A stretch of 41,842 nt of DNA. It comes from Mariniblastus sp. GTDB lineage: Bacteria > Planctomycetota > Planctomycetia > Pirellulales > Pirellulaceae. Position 1 is the first letter of the stretch. Each line of letters starts with the position of its first letter. Location of the stretch: the NCBI GenBank assembly GCA_023300235.1, contig JALZWN010000082.1, forward strand, positions 1 through 41,842, given 5' to 3'. The position numbers and the translations under genes were made by a program. Of the stretch, positions 25,670 through 33,968 are shown piece by piece. Under the pieces are notes generated by a model. It was not told where the DNA came from, did not search any database, and saw nothing but the letters and a program-made list of their open reading frames with translations.

Positions 25670-27523
25670 TCAGTCGATAAAGGCCTGAAACCAAAGTTCG
25701 GTCATTATCCAGCGGTAGATTTGACTGCGGAAATCCTTTTGCCCAGCTTGATGAGCCTTTAACAAAGACGCAATTCGATTGGAGTCGAACAATTGCCTTG
25801 CGCGGCACTCTTTGGAGAACAATACAGGCTTCACGATCGTATCCATGTGCTCTTGGAACCAAACTCCAACAGGAGAATCGAATCCACGTTTGGATCTTTC
25901 CCAGGTAATTTTGCGTGGAACATACTTGTCAACACTTTTTCTCAGTACGAATTTGGACCAACCACTATCAGACTTAAACTGCCCCGGCATTTTACTAGCA
26001 AGTTCGACAATCCGGTAATCCATAAATGGGAGCCTAGACTCAATTGAATGTGCCATTGGTATGGCATCACTGTATTGAAGTAGATTTACAAGACCATTTT
26101 CGTGGGACACTCTTAGATCGCGATTTAAACGGCCTTTTTCTTGGGTAGCTTTGCGAATTACAAAAGCGTCAGCATTGTGTTGGTAGAGTTCATTGATGTA
26201 GGCTCCTTCATCACCACGATAACGTCTGTAAGTCCTGTGGAGTTGTGGCACGGTGGTGCGTAACAAGTGCATTGCAAAAGTGGTTGGGCGATAACCGTAT
26301 GCACCAGTCAATACGGATCGACACCGAGCCAATGCTGATCGAAACCGACACTGCGTTAGGTCATCTAATAACGCGGGCCAAGTGGTAGCCGTCGAATAGC
26401 CAGCAAGGAGTTCGTCTGCACCCTGCCCTTCAAGAATAACCTTGACGTCCTTTTTTGCCTCTTCCATAATCTTCCAATAGGGCAGAATCGGCACTGCGGC
26501 ATGAGGTGCTTCAAGATGAACGACGGACTCGCGCATGGTTGGCAATAAGTCTTCCGGCCCAATTGGCACAGGAATAAATTCCATCTTGTTTTTATGCGCA
26601 ACCAGCTTTGCCGTTTCGGACTCGTCGCTGCGATAATTGGCATGGTCGTAAGTTGCGGTGTAAGTTCTCAAACCACTATGTCCGCACGAATTTGACAGAC
26701 ACACAATTGCTGAAGAATCCAAGCCGCCGGAAAGCGTAAATCCAACGGGCACGTCGGACCGGAGGCGTAATTTGACTGCATCCTTCAACAAAAACTCGAA
26801 TTCTTCGACGACTTGATCAAAGTTGCTATGCTCTGAATGATCTTGGCTGTTCGGATAGTCCCAATATCGAGATATTGAGATTTCACCATTTTCGATGATC
26901 AAATTGTGGGCCGGCAATAAACGATGAATTCCGGCAAAGCAAGTGTCAGGATTCTGACCACCAATGCTTGCTCGAAGTAGTAAGGAGATAGCTGCAAAAT
27001 TTGGCTGTTTAAATCGGGAATCAGCGGCCAGAATAGCTTTCGCTTCGGATGCAAAATAAAGAAACGAATCAGTTTTGGCATATAAAAAAGGCTTGATGCC
27101 GAATCGGTCTCTTGAACAAAAAACGCGTTTTTTGGCTGGATCTAAAATAGCGAACGCCCACATTCCATTAAGACGGTGGACACATTTGTCTTCCCACTGG
27201 CGGTAGGCTGCGAGCAATACCTCGGTGTCAGAGTTAGTTCTAAATTGGTGGCCTAAATGCTCAAGCTCTTCTCTAAGCTCAATGTAGTTGAAAATCTCAC
27301 CGTTAAAACAAAGGACTTGCCCATTGGCTTCAAAGGGTTGGTCCGAAATTGACGAGGTATCAATGATTGAAAGTCGAGCATGACCGAGACCACCTAAGCT
27401 AGGATGAACATGCGTTCCCTTAGCATCGGGGCCGCGGTGATTCATCGAAGCAACCATTTTATCAAGTAAAGCTTTGGGTGGCTGATGGTCTCGCAAAGAA
27501 ATGATGCCAGCTATTCCACACAT
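25670..27523 (-). CDS. asnB: Asparagine-synthase-like glutamine amidotransferase
   Basis: This 617-residue enzyme has an N-terminal class II glutaminase domain with the nucleophile Cys2 (MCGIAG), RLSIID and NGEIFNY, and a synthase domain with the pyrophosphate loop SGGLDSS at residues 265-271. It belongs to the AsnB family, but its place inside a polysaccharide block suggests that it amidates a uronic acid rather than aspartate. Precedents are WbpS-type proteins of O-antigen loci and the amidotransferases that accompany exosortase/EPS loci. It overlaps the preceding glycosyltransferase by 13 bases. A second, housekeeping asparagine synthase would be expected elsewhere if this reading is right. 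The symbol denotes the family. Confidence 0.88.
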   Translation of the reverse strand: MCGIAGIISLRDHQPPKALLDKMVASMNHRGPDAKGTHVHPSLGGLGHARLSIIDTSSISDQPFEANGQVLCFNGEIFNYIELREELEHLGHQFRTNSDTEVLLAAYRQWEDKCVHRLNGMWAFAILDPAKKRVFCSRDRFGIKPFLYAKTDSFLYFASEAKAILAADSRFKQPNFAAISLLLRASIGGQNPDTCFAGIHRLLPAHNLIIENGEISISRYWDYPNSQDHSEHSNFDQVVEEFEFLLKDAVKLRLRSDVPVGFTLSGGLDSSAIVCLSNSCGHSGLRTYTATYDHANYRSDESETAKLVAHKNKMEFIPVPIGPEDLLPTMRESVVHLEAPHAAVPILPYWKIMEEAKKDVKVILEGQGADELLAGYSTATTWPALLDDLTQCRFRSALARCRSVLTGAYGYRPTTFAMHLLRTTVPQLHRTYRRYRGDEGAYINELYQHNADAFVIRKATQEKGRLNRDLRVSHENGLVNLLQYSDAIPMAHSIESRLPFMDYRIVELASKMPGQFKSDSGWSKFVLRKSVDKYVPRKITWERSKRGFDSPVGVWFQEHMDTIVKPVLFSKECRARQLFDSNRIASLLKAHQAGQKDFRSQIYRWIMTELWFQAFID

Positions 27524-28779
27524 GTGTCTAATCCACTTCTTGATGTAACAGTAGACAGGTCAGTTACCCAGTCCCATTCGCATAATTTAGGATCAGGTTC
27601 CAATTCGAGTTTACTGCGTAGAACTTTCGTCCAGGTTGCACAGAAATTTTCAACCGAATGAAACTTGACGAAACGTCTAAGTTTTTCTGACGGCGTAAAA
27701 CTGGTCGATTTTTGTAAAGCGACCGGAATACACTCTGAGAATTTTTTGATGTTCGTCGTATCGCAGACGAATCCAGCATCAAACTGGTCAACTGTTTTAG
27801 CAAGCCATCCACAATTATTGACCAAAACAGGTTTTGATTCGGCGACGGCTCGCAATAACACCCCTGATGACTGATACGCACGCAAATACGGCAGACAAAC
27901 TAAATCCATCGCCTGGACTGCCCAATCGATTTCGTCAACAGATAGGAATCGGTTTAACATTAAGAGTCGATTGGATTCAATTTCATCTTGGAAATTATCA
28001 GAAATCCATTCAGCAAGCCCGTCTTTAAATGGTCCAGCCAATAGCAGTCGGTCATCATCAGCAAGCTGATTTTTGGCAGCAATAAACGACTGCACTAAGT
28101 TGTCGCAACCTTTGATTTTTTGAATCCATCCGGTCATGCCGATGTATCTGCCGGACGTTGGAAGTCCAAGTAATTTTCTTGCTGCTTCCTTCGCTTTCAC
28201 AGGTGCGGCGTCGACGGGATCAGGCATCAAACGGACACTCTTGCAATGGTGTTTCTGCAGATACTGAACCTGATATGGATCCAAATGAAACGTAGTGGTC
28301 CAAGGAGCCATGCGGATAAAGCTTCGAGACACGAATGTCTTTAGTGGTCGCTGAGCATTGGTATATCCAAACCGGCCACCGAGCACTAAAGCCTCCGTTT
28401 GTTTCATTTTTTCTTTTAGAAATGGGGTAAAAGCAAGTTTTGGCGAGAAACGGCAGCACTGTGTTAGACCGCCAGCGCTTGGAACATAGGAATGAAATGG
28501 GTCAACGCTTTTCAAGGCCTGTTGAAATTGCGTTAAGTTGTTGAAGCCATTTCGCAAGGGAGATTGATGAAAATCCAGATCATCAACGACGTATACTTTC
28601 AATTTATCGTTAAAATCACTCAGAAATGCGGCGAATTCTTCCGATTCGGTGGCGGATTGTGTTGTTGCAAGCCATGGTTCAACTCGGTCGATTTTTGATA
28701 AACACCGAACCAGATGCGCTACGAATTCAAACCGGTGGCCATGATGCAGCGGTTCGAAGATCAAGATTTTTATAGCCAT
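27511..28779 (-). CDS. Family 4 glycosyltransferase
   Basis: A 422-residue GT-B type transferase. It opens with KILIFEPLHHGHRFEFVAHL, with GHR as a typical nucleotide-sugar loop, and the C-terminal half has IGMTGWIQKIKGCDNLVQSF, LLLAGPFKDG, VCLPYLRAYQSSGVLLRAVA and SKPVLVNNCGW. The YQSSGVLLRA segment with ESKPVL is a divergent form of the GT4 C-terminal motif. The last 25 residues are polar and not family-like. It starts 7 bases after the polymerase stop and overlaps the amidotransferase gene. Substrate unknown. Confidence 0.78.
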   Translation of the reverse strand: MAIKILIFEPLHHGHRFEFVAHLVRCLSKIDRVEPWLATTQSATESEEFAAFLSDFNDKLKVYVVDDLDFHQSPLRNGFNNLTQFQQALKSVDPFHSYVPSAGGLTQCCRFSPKLAFTPFLKEKMKQTEALVLGGRFGYTNAQRPLKTFVSRSFIRMAPWTTTFHLDPYQVQYLQKHHCKSVRLMPDPVDAAPVKAKEAARKLLGLPTSGRYIGMTGWIQKIKGCDNLVQSFIAAKNQLADDDRLLLAGPFKDGLAEWISDNFQDEIESNRLLMLNRFLSVDEIDWAVQAMDLVCLPYLRAYQSSGVLLRAVAESKPVLVNNCGWLAKTVDQFDAGFVCDTTNIKKFSECIPVALQKSTSFTPSEKLRRFVKFHSVENFCATWTKVLRSKLELEPDPKLCEWDWVTDLSTVTSRSGLDTCVE

Positions 28780-28786
28780 TTGGGTA

Positions 28787-30088
28787 CTATTGATATTGTG
28801 CCCGATATTGCATTAACGATCTGGCTTTTTTGTTTGATCTATCGTAATCGCGGCAAAGGAATTCTAAAGTGATGGCGAACAGAAAAAGATTTTGCTCAAA
28901 AGGTAGCGTGCCTTGTTTGCAAGAGAGCAGAAATTCGGAAAAGAAGAGAGCCGAAATAACTACGAGCGTATTTCGCTTAAGTGCATTTGCATCGCTAAAA
29001 AACTTTTTTTCTTTGGAAACGATTACTTTCAGTAATTTGACGGTTGGAATTCCTAAAATCAGTAAAAATAAAATACCACCGATTAAACCTTCCTCACAGA
29101 AAACCTCAACCGTTGTGAAGTGAATATAGAACCCCACCACATCGTACGATTCGCCCGCACCTAACCCTGTGATCCAAAATATAGGATTTTCATTAAATAA
29201 AGTCGAGATCATTTCGCTACTGGCCCAGAGTCTACCTTGGTAGGCATTTTCAATATGCTGACTATCCCACCGTTGCGTGGAAGTGTATGGAAGAATCAGG
29301 TAGATGCATACAACTAAAGCGACTAATGTTAGTGCTCCAGCGACGATAGATCGACCAGATACCTGTCCACGATTGATAGGTATGAATACGAGAATCGTCG
29401 CAACAATCGCAACCGTTTGCCCACGTGATCCGGTTTTGAGAGTCAATAACAAGCCTGTGCCCACAAGTAGCCATCTCAGGATGAGCCAGTAAGGTTTTTT
29501 TGGAAAATTGATAATTCCAGCAATAATTGCAACGTAACTGCCGATGCTCGCCAGTGCTAGAACTGAGCTAACGGCTTGTACGTTGGAACTAGCCAGCACT
29601 ACGCCACGTGAATCCCATTGTGCCAAGATTAACAGTCCGAGGCACAAGATGGTTGCCATGACCAGTGTAGCGATTAATGCTTTGCGAGCTTGATCAATAC
29701 TGCGAATCAAGGCTGATCCGAAAAAAGTGATGCCCAATAAATAGGGTGCGTTTTTTACCCAGCCATCGTATCCACGATTTCCATGGTTGCCAGATAGCCA
29801 AAAAAATGTGGAGAATCCATACAGTAAGAGAACTGCTGCAAAGTAGTAGCTCTGGGGTGGCATAATCAGCTTACCTTTGGCAAAAGCAAGACCAAAAGCC
29901 GAACCACATATAATCAAAACGGTGTAATTCACCAACCGGCCATTGGAGACGAAAAATGAGGATTGCGTTTGTAAAAACTGCTCGAGCGCGAACACTACAA
30001 GCGCTAAAGCGATCACAAGGTGCGGCTTCCAAATTGCGCAGTAACTAAAATAGGCGACTATAGTTGCAAAGACTGCTAAAGCTAAAAT
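28787..30088 (-). CDS. O-antigen polymerase/ligase-type membrane protein (Wzy/WaaL), non-ATG start
   Basis: This is an integral membrane protein with about ten to twelve helices and the Wzy_C/WaaL signature near TLKTGSRGQTVAIV. It probably polymerises flipped repeat units at the periplasmic face; ligase activity cannot be excluded. The first accepted start codon is a GTG at 30016, but the frame stays open upstream and encodes another membrane helix (ILALAVFATIVAYFSYCAIW) expected for this family. The start proposed here is ATT, preceded by GGAG at a spacing of 6 bases, giving 433 residues; a CTG 12 bases further up is a second option. No in-frame ATG exists up to the stop at 30107-30109. It is the only polymerase-like gene in the window. 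Confidence 0.75.
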   Translation of the reverse strand: MLALAVFATIVAYFSYCAIWKPHLVIALALVVFALEQFLQTQSSFFVSNGRLVNYTVLIICGSAFGLAFAKGKLIMPPQSYYFAAVLLLYGFSTFFWLSGNHGNRGYDGWVKNAPYLLGITFFGSALIRSIDQARKALIATLVMATILCLGLLILAQWDSRGVVLASSNVQAVSSVLALASIGSYVAIIAGIINFPKKPYWLILRWLLVGTGLLLTLKTGSRGQTVAIVATILVFIPINRGQVSGRSIVAGALTLVALVVCIYLILPYTSTQRWDSQHIENAYQGRLWASSEMISTLFNENPIFWITGLGAGESYDVVGFYIHFTTVEVFCEEGLIGGILFLLILGIPTVKLLKVIVSKEKKFFSDANALKRNTLVVISALFFSEFLLSCKQGTLPFEQNLFLFAITLEFLCRDYDRSNKKARSLMQYRAQYQ

Positions 30089-30158
30089 CTTTCGCTCCAG
30101 TAAACGTTATGAATTATCGAATCAAATTTAGGAGAAACGAACACGAAAAGTAATACCA

Positions 30159-30755
30159 TTAATTTTCTTTTAAATTTAGATGCTTGATTACTTTTGCTGG
30201 CGTACCACCCGCTAAAACATCCGCTGGTATATCAGAGGTGACGATACTTCCAGCAGCGATAACCGATCTCGCCCCGATTGTTACGCCTTTAAGCACCGTA
30301 ACGTTCGCGGCCAGCCAAACGTCGTCCTCAATGCTAACCGGCGCTGTCGCAGGAACACCAGAGACACGTCGCTGTTGCCAGTCCATTGGATGGAAATCGG
30401 TATCGAAAATGTGGCAGTTCGCACCAATCAGGACGTGCTTACCGATTCTAATGCATTCCATTGAATAGATGGAAGCCCCAGAAATCCCAGTATGATCACC
30501 AATGGTTAAATCGGCCGACGCACCAGCGACCAGTTGTGTCGGGTGGTTGATTCCGGCTCGGTTGAATTTCGAGTCATTGATGATTGTGACGTTTTTTCCG
30601 ATTAAGATTTGTCCCCCAGCTGAAAGCCCGAGGGGGCCTAGAACTGTTAGGCCAGCTGGCCAGGCGACTCTTCGAATCGAAAATTGGATTCGAGCGCGAA
30701 ATCGCCAATAGGATTTAACAAGGCGATGTAGGAATTTTCCAAGTAGTGAAATCAT
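30159..30755 (-). CDS. Hexapeptide-repeat acyltransferase, WcaF/LbH type
   Basis: A 198-residue left-handed beta-helix acetyltransferase. It shows IRIGKHVLIGANCHIFDTD with the likely catalytic histidine, a trailing HPMDW, then EDDVWLAANVTVLKGVTIGA and the tail GGTPAKVIKHLN. An N-terminal basic helix (about residues 1-25) may contact the membrane. Its ATG lies in an ATGA overlap with the preceding glycosyltransferase. It probably O-acetylates a sugar of the repeat unit; the window therefore encodes two acetyltransferases and two SGNH hydrolases that could remove such groups. Confidence 0.85.
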   Translation of the reverse strand: MISLLGKFLHRLVKSYWRFRARIQFSIRRVAWPAGLTVLGPLGLSAGGQILIGKNVTIINDSKFNRAGINHPTQLVAGASADLTIGDHTGISGASIYSMECIRIGKHVLIGANCHIFDTDFHPMDWQQRRVSGVPATAPVSIEDDVWLAANVTVLKGVTIGARSVIAAGSIVTSDIPADVLAGGTPAKVIKHLNLKEN

Positions 30756-31930
30756 TGCGGAAGATCCTTGGCGATGAGTTTGCGATAAACATCGATTGTT
30801 TTCTGTAGGTTAGTTTCCAAAAAAAAGTTCTCGCTGGCAAATTCAATTGCAGCGGTACCAAACTGGATTTGTTTTTGCCGGTCGCAAAGGCTGTTGACTG
30901 CTTTGATGAACGAATCTTGCTGATCAAATTGAAACGCGAAACCAGTTTTACCTTCTACAATCAACTCGGTTAGATTGGGCAAATCAGTAACGACGGCTGG
31001 TTTGGCTGTGGCTGCTGCTTCAAATACACTTCGGGCACTATGTGGAGAAGTAAAAGGTGCAACAATTACATCGGCCGCATTGATAAGGCTTGCGGGATCT
31101 GGGTCAAAGGATAATGCAGAACAACGATTGGAATTTTGAATTAATGATCGGGCGCGTAGCTCGTAAGGAGTATCGCCGTGGAAACCAGCGACCGCAAATT
31201 TTGCGTTAGGATTTAATTTACTGGAGACCGATTCGACGAGTTCGGCAAGCTCGGCAGCTCCGTTGTGGGCACAAACACGAGACAACGATAAATAGAGGGT
31301 TTCATTTGGTTTCCAGCCCAACTCAGCTCGTTTTTTTAGGCGGGATTCATTGCATGGTCGAAATACATTTGGGTCGACGCAGTTTCTGACCACGTTTGCA
31401 ATGGCAGGATCAATTCCTCCAATCGAGGTCAAACCTGCGTTATCGATTGAAATAAAGTGATCGACATGTCTGCGGTTCATTCTGGCCAGCATTCTGCCCC
31501 ACCAGTTTTGTAGTAACGGTTCACGAACGTGGGCAATCACTGGCACGTTTTTATTTGCGAGGTGAGCACCTTTACCGGCTCCGACAAGGCAAGTGGAGTT
31601 CAGGTGTACTATATCCGGTTTAATATTTTGAACTAATCGTTGAGCAGTTTTCACAAGGCCTTGATAGGACAGAAACGCGTATGCCCGATCTTTAAGGGTC
31701 ACACAAGGAGCAACCTCCGAACCGTTGAAAGGGCGAATATCTTTTTCCAGAAGAACTTCTGCTCCATTCTGGCGAAACATCTCAGCGATCATGCCGGAAG
31801 CGGCACGCTCAGGCAATACTACGGTTGCTGAGAATTCGCTGTCCTTTAGTCCAGACATCAATAACGACAAACTTCTTGGAGCGCCGCCGTCGTTAATAGA
31901 ATGATGAAAGTAGAGTACTCTTCGCTTCAT
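30752..31930 (-). CDS. Family 4 glycosyltransferase, paralogue of the 38-kb one
   Basis: A 392-residue GT-B transferase. It opens with RRVLYFHHSINDGGAPRSLS, in which the GGAPRSL loop is the family's nucleotide-sugar/acceptor glycine loop. The C-terminal half has LYLSLSRVCAHNGAAELAEL and a terminal APFTSPHSARSVFEAA with AKPAVV. It is clearly related to the glycosyltransferase at the right of the block (same opening LYFHH and the same APF-HS-R segment) and to the stump directly upstream. Both neighbours are joined by ATGA overlaps. Duplication and divergence within the operon are evident; substrates are unknown. Confidence 0.85.
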   Translation of the reverse strand: MKRRVLYFHHSINDGGAPRSLSLLMSGLKDSEFSATVVLPERAASGMIAEMFRQNGAEVLLEKDIRPFNGSEVAPCVTLKDRAYAFLSYQGLVKTAQRLVQNIKPDIVHLNSTCLVGAGKGAHLANKNVPVIAHVREPLLQNWWGRMLARMNRRHVDHFISIDNAGLTSIGGIDPAIANVVRNCVDPNVFRPCNESRLKKRAELGWKPNETLYLSLSRVCAHNGAAELAELVESVSSKLNPNAKFAVAGFHGDTPYELRARSLIQNSNRCSALSFDPDPASLINAADVIVAPFTSPHSARSVFEAAATAKPAVVTDLPNLTELIVEGKTGFAFQFDQQDSFIKAVNSLCDRQKQIQFGTAAIEFASENFFLETNLQKTIDVYRKLIAKDLPQ

Positions 31931-32130
31931 TTTTTTGGCTTAAAGTATGTACAGAATATTTGTTGCGGGAATTTTTCCTGCAGTAGAAAGTAATTCGTTG
32001 ACGGCTTATTGGGCAATGCAACAAGTGGATCAAACTTCTTCTTATCAAGGCCGGCGATCAATAAGCTCAGGATTTTGGGAGCACCACTTAGCCCAAATCC
32101 GGGATTGATATAGAGGATTTTTTGTTTCAT
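31927..32130 (-). pseudogene. Truncated family 4 glycosyltransferase (N-terminal stump)
   Basis: This 67-residue frame matches only the first strand, glycine loop and second strand of the two paralogous transferases: KILYINPGFGLSGAPKILS aligns with the LYFHH...GGAP(R/K)SLS openings, and FDPLVALPNK with their VVLPE/VVMPK strands. It then stops after a lysine run, losing about 320 residues of a normal enzyme. The DNA after the stop is already the next gene, so the remainder is gone rather than frameshifted. ATGA overlaps occur at both ends, and the ribosome-passing frame has been kept intact. A functional small protein is possible but less likely than a deletion remnant. Confidence 0.8.
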
Positions 32131-33122
32131 GAATCCTGATTCAAAGAACTTTGCGAAGCGGAAGTCACCGACTTTGCGAGTGTGTATTTTTGATCAAGCT
32201 GTGATCCCTTTGATACCCCATCTAAAAAGCCGCGGGAAAATGCGGCTTCCATGCGTGAGCTTAAGCTCATTCCAAGACGGCCCCCTTTCAATGTCCTCAG
32301 TCTGTGCATAAGAATGAGCCCGAATCGCTTCCATGCTGGTTTCTGTTTGGCAAATTGGGTTTGATATCGGAAGCCTACCTGTATTCCATCCTTGACCTTG
32401 CGCCGAATGACAAAATCAACTGTTAGTCGTTCTTTCTCAACCCAGTGTTTGACAATCGCACCATCGACAAACTGGAACTCAAAATGGGCCTCTCGCATTC
32501 GCATTAGCATGTCGCTTTCCTGCCCCGAAGCTCCGGTCTTACTACCGGGACCAAAAAGCGGGTTGAACCCTCCGAGCGACTTGATGTCATCTGAATAAGC
32601 CCCCCAGTTATTGCCAATAAATAAGTGCGTTTTTGTTGAAAATTCTACATTAGCAGGCGGATAGCCAGTGTGAGAACTTGGCAGGAATTGTTTTAGTTCT
32701 TGTGGAATTGGTACTTCAGGGTCCGCTACAACTCGGCCGCCAAAAACAGTGCCGCGCCCGAAATTTTCACAGGCTTGTTGATAAGCTAGAAGCGTTTCAC
32801 CGTCGAACAACACATCGTCGTCGGTAAAAAAGATGAAATGGTTTTCCGAGATGCCTTCGAGCGCAATATTGAGTGCATTGCTCTTGTTCCCATCTTCCAC
32901 GAATTGATAAGTGGCCAATAGCGAGTCTGAGTAAGAAGCGACGATGCCTTGCACGTGAGACGATTTAGCGCCATTTTCAACGACGAGTACGCCTTGGAAG
33001 TTTGGCGGTCGCTGGCACATCGATAACGAAGCAAGCGTTCGGTCAAGTCGTGCGCCACCGCATGTGGCGATTAGAACAACCAGAGATACGGGATTCGAAT
33101 TTGTGGTGAGATTGGTAATGAT
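32127..33122 (-). CDS. Family 2 glycosyltransferase, non-ATG start
   Basis: A GT-A fold transferase with FTDDDVLFDG (the DxD-like metal site), GRVVADPEVP, and GPGSKTGASGQESDML, a feature of GT2 enzymes that carry a QES/E-D catalytic stretch. The first in-frame ATG (33020) would remove the first beta-strand and helix. Upstream, in the same open frame, lie LVVLIATC and RLDRTLASL, exactly the expected GT2 opening. No ATG, GTG or TTG precedes them; ATC, ATT (33119) and CTG (33083) are the only options before the stop TAA of the previous gene, which is adjacent. The coordinates given use ATC directly after that TAA. Product length would be about 330 residues. Confidence 0.75.
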   Translation of the reverse strand: MITNLTTNSNPVSLVVLIATCGGARLDRTLASLSMCQRPPNFQGVLVVENGAKSSHVQGIVASYSDSLLATYQFVEDGNKSNALNIALEGISENHFIFFTDDDVLFDGETLLAYQQACENFGRGTVFGGRVVADPEVPIPQELKQFLPSSHTGYPPANVEFSTKTHLFIGNNWGAYSDDIKSLGGFNPLFGPGSKTGASGQESDMLMRMREAHFEFQFVDGAIVKHWVEKERLTVDFVIRRKVKDGIQVGFRYQTQFAKQKPAWKRFGLILMHRLRTLKGGRLGMSLSSRMEAAFSRGFLDGVSKGSQLDQKYTLAKSVTSASQSSLNQDS

Positions 33123-33950
33123 TTAGAATCCCCATTTTTCTGGGTTGAACCCATAGGTGTCGTTCAAACCCTTCATCCCAACTTCTAATCGTTTGAAGAC
33201 AACGTTTCGTTCGTCTTTCGTCAGACGTCGCTTTTCAATCTTAGACAGTCGTCCGGCAATCGAGGTCAGTGATACTTTAATTGAGCGAGGCAAGAAGCGA
33301 AGCAATTTTTCGGCTCCGATTTTCCTTAGCGTCCTTTCAAGATTAGATCGATAGTTGGTTTGGTTTTTTACATCGTAGACGGTAGGGGAATGCGATCGAT
33401 CAATTCCCAAGAAATCAAAAGTGCGCCCTACTACATCAGCAGGTTTGTTTTTTAGGTCATCAAAATCTAGCAATAGAATGTTGTCTATTTGAAAGTGCTG
33501 ACGGTATTGTTCAAGCTGCAAGAAATAGTCGCAGGTCATAATGAGATGTTCGTCCAGTAGCTCCAACGACCAATTTTTCGCATCCGCCTTGAAATTGAAA
33601 TGACTCTCAATGCGGTCAAACGGGTTTCTCATTAAGTAAATGAGCTTGGGACGAATCCCAGAATCAAAAATTCTCTTGGCAACATTTTGTTCAGATGGAA
33701 ACTTTGTGTATCCAGTCGATCCGTCCAAGGTGTATCTGTGTTTTAAACAATCAAATTGAAATAGATCGTTATAATTCGCGACATCCAATCCGTGTCCTTG
33801 ATGTTCAGAGAAATACTCTGGCTCCTTCATTGTAGCAGGACAGATTTGAGGGTGGCAGCATAAATAGTCGTACAGAGAGGTCGTGCCACACTTCATGGCA
33901 CCAATAATCATCGCATGAGCGTCTACTGGAATTGTTTGGGCGTCAGACAT
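33123..33950 (-). CDS. Sulfotransferase
   Basis: A cytoplasmic PAPS-dependent sulfotransferase of 275 residues. The 5'-phosphosulfate-binding loop is IGAMKCGTTSLYDYL (residues 16-30) and the 3'-phosphate site is LIYLMRNPFDRIESHF; LLLDFDDLKNKPADVVGRTFDFLG supplies the late family segment. It resembles heparan-sulfate-type carbohydrate sulfotransferases, so a sugar of the repeat unit is the likely acceptor. The ATG used lies just after a short upstream frame starting at GTG (12 bases). It is adjacent to the GT2 gene (TAA then ATC) and 18 bases after the FkbM methyltransferase. Confidence 0.87.
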   Translation of the reverse strand: MSDAQTIPVDAHAMIIGAMKCGTTSLYDYLCCHPQICPATMKEPEYFSEHQGHGLDVANYNDLFQFDCLKHRYTLDGSTGYTKFPSEQNVAKRIFDSGIRPKLIYLMRNPFDRIESHFNFKADAKNWSLELLDEHLIMTCDYFLQLEQYRQHFQIDNILLLDFDDLKNKPADVVGRTFDFLGIDRSHSPTVYDVKNQTNYRSNLERTLRKIGAEKLLRFLPRSIKVSLTSIAGRLSKIEKRRLTKDERNVVFKRLEVGMKGLNDTYGFNPEKWGF

Positions 33951-33968
33951 TTTGTTTCTCACCTCTTC

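Noticed and set aside
32127-33125. A frameshift or gene fusion between the sulfotransferase and the GT2 gene
   Set aside because: Both proteins are complete at the junction and share one frame separated by a single TAA; a missing standard start codon explains the data more simply.
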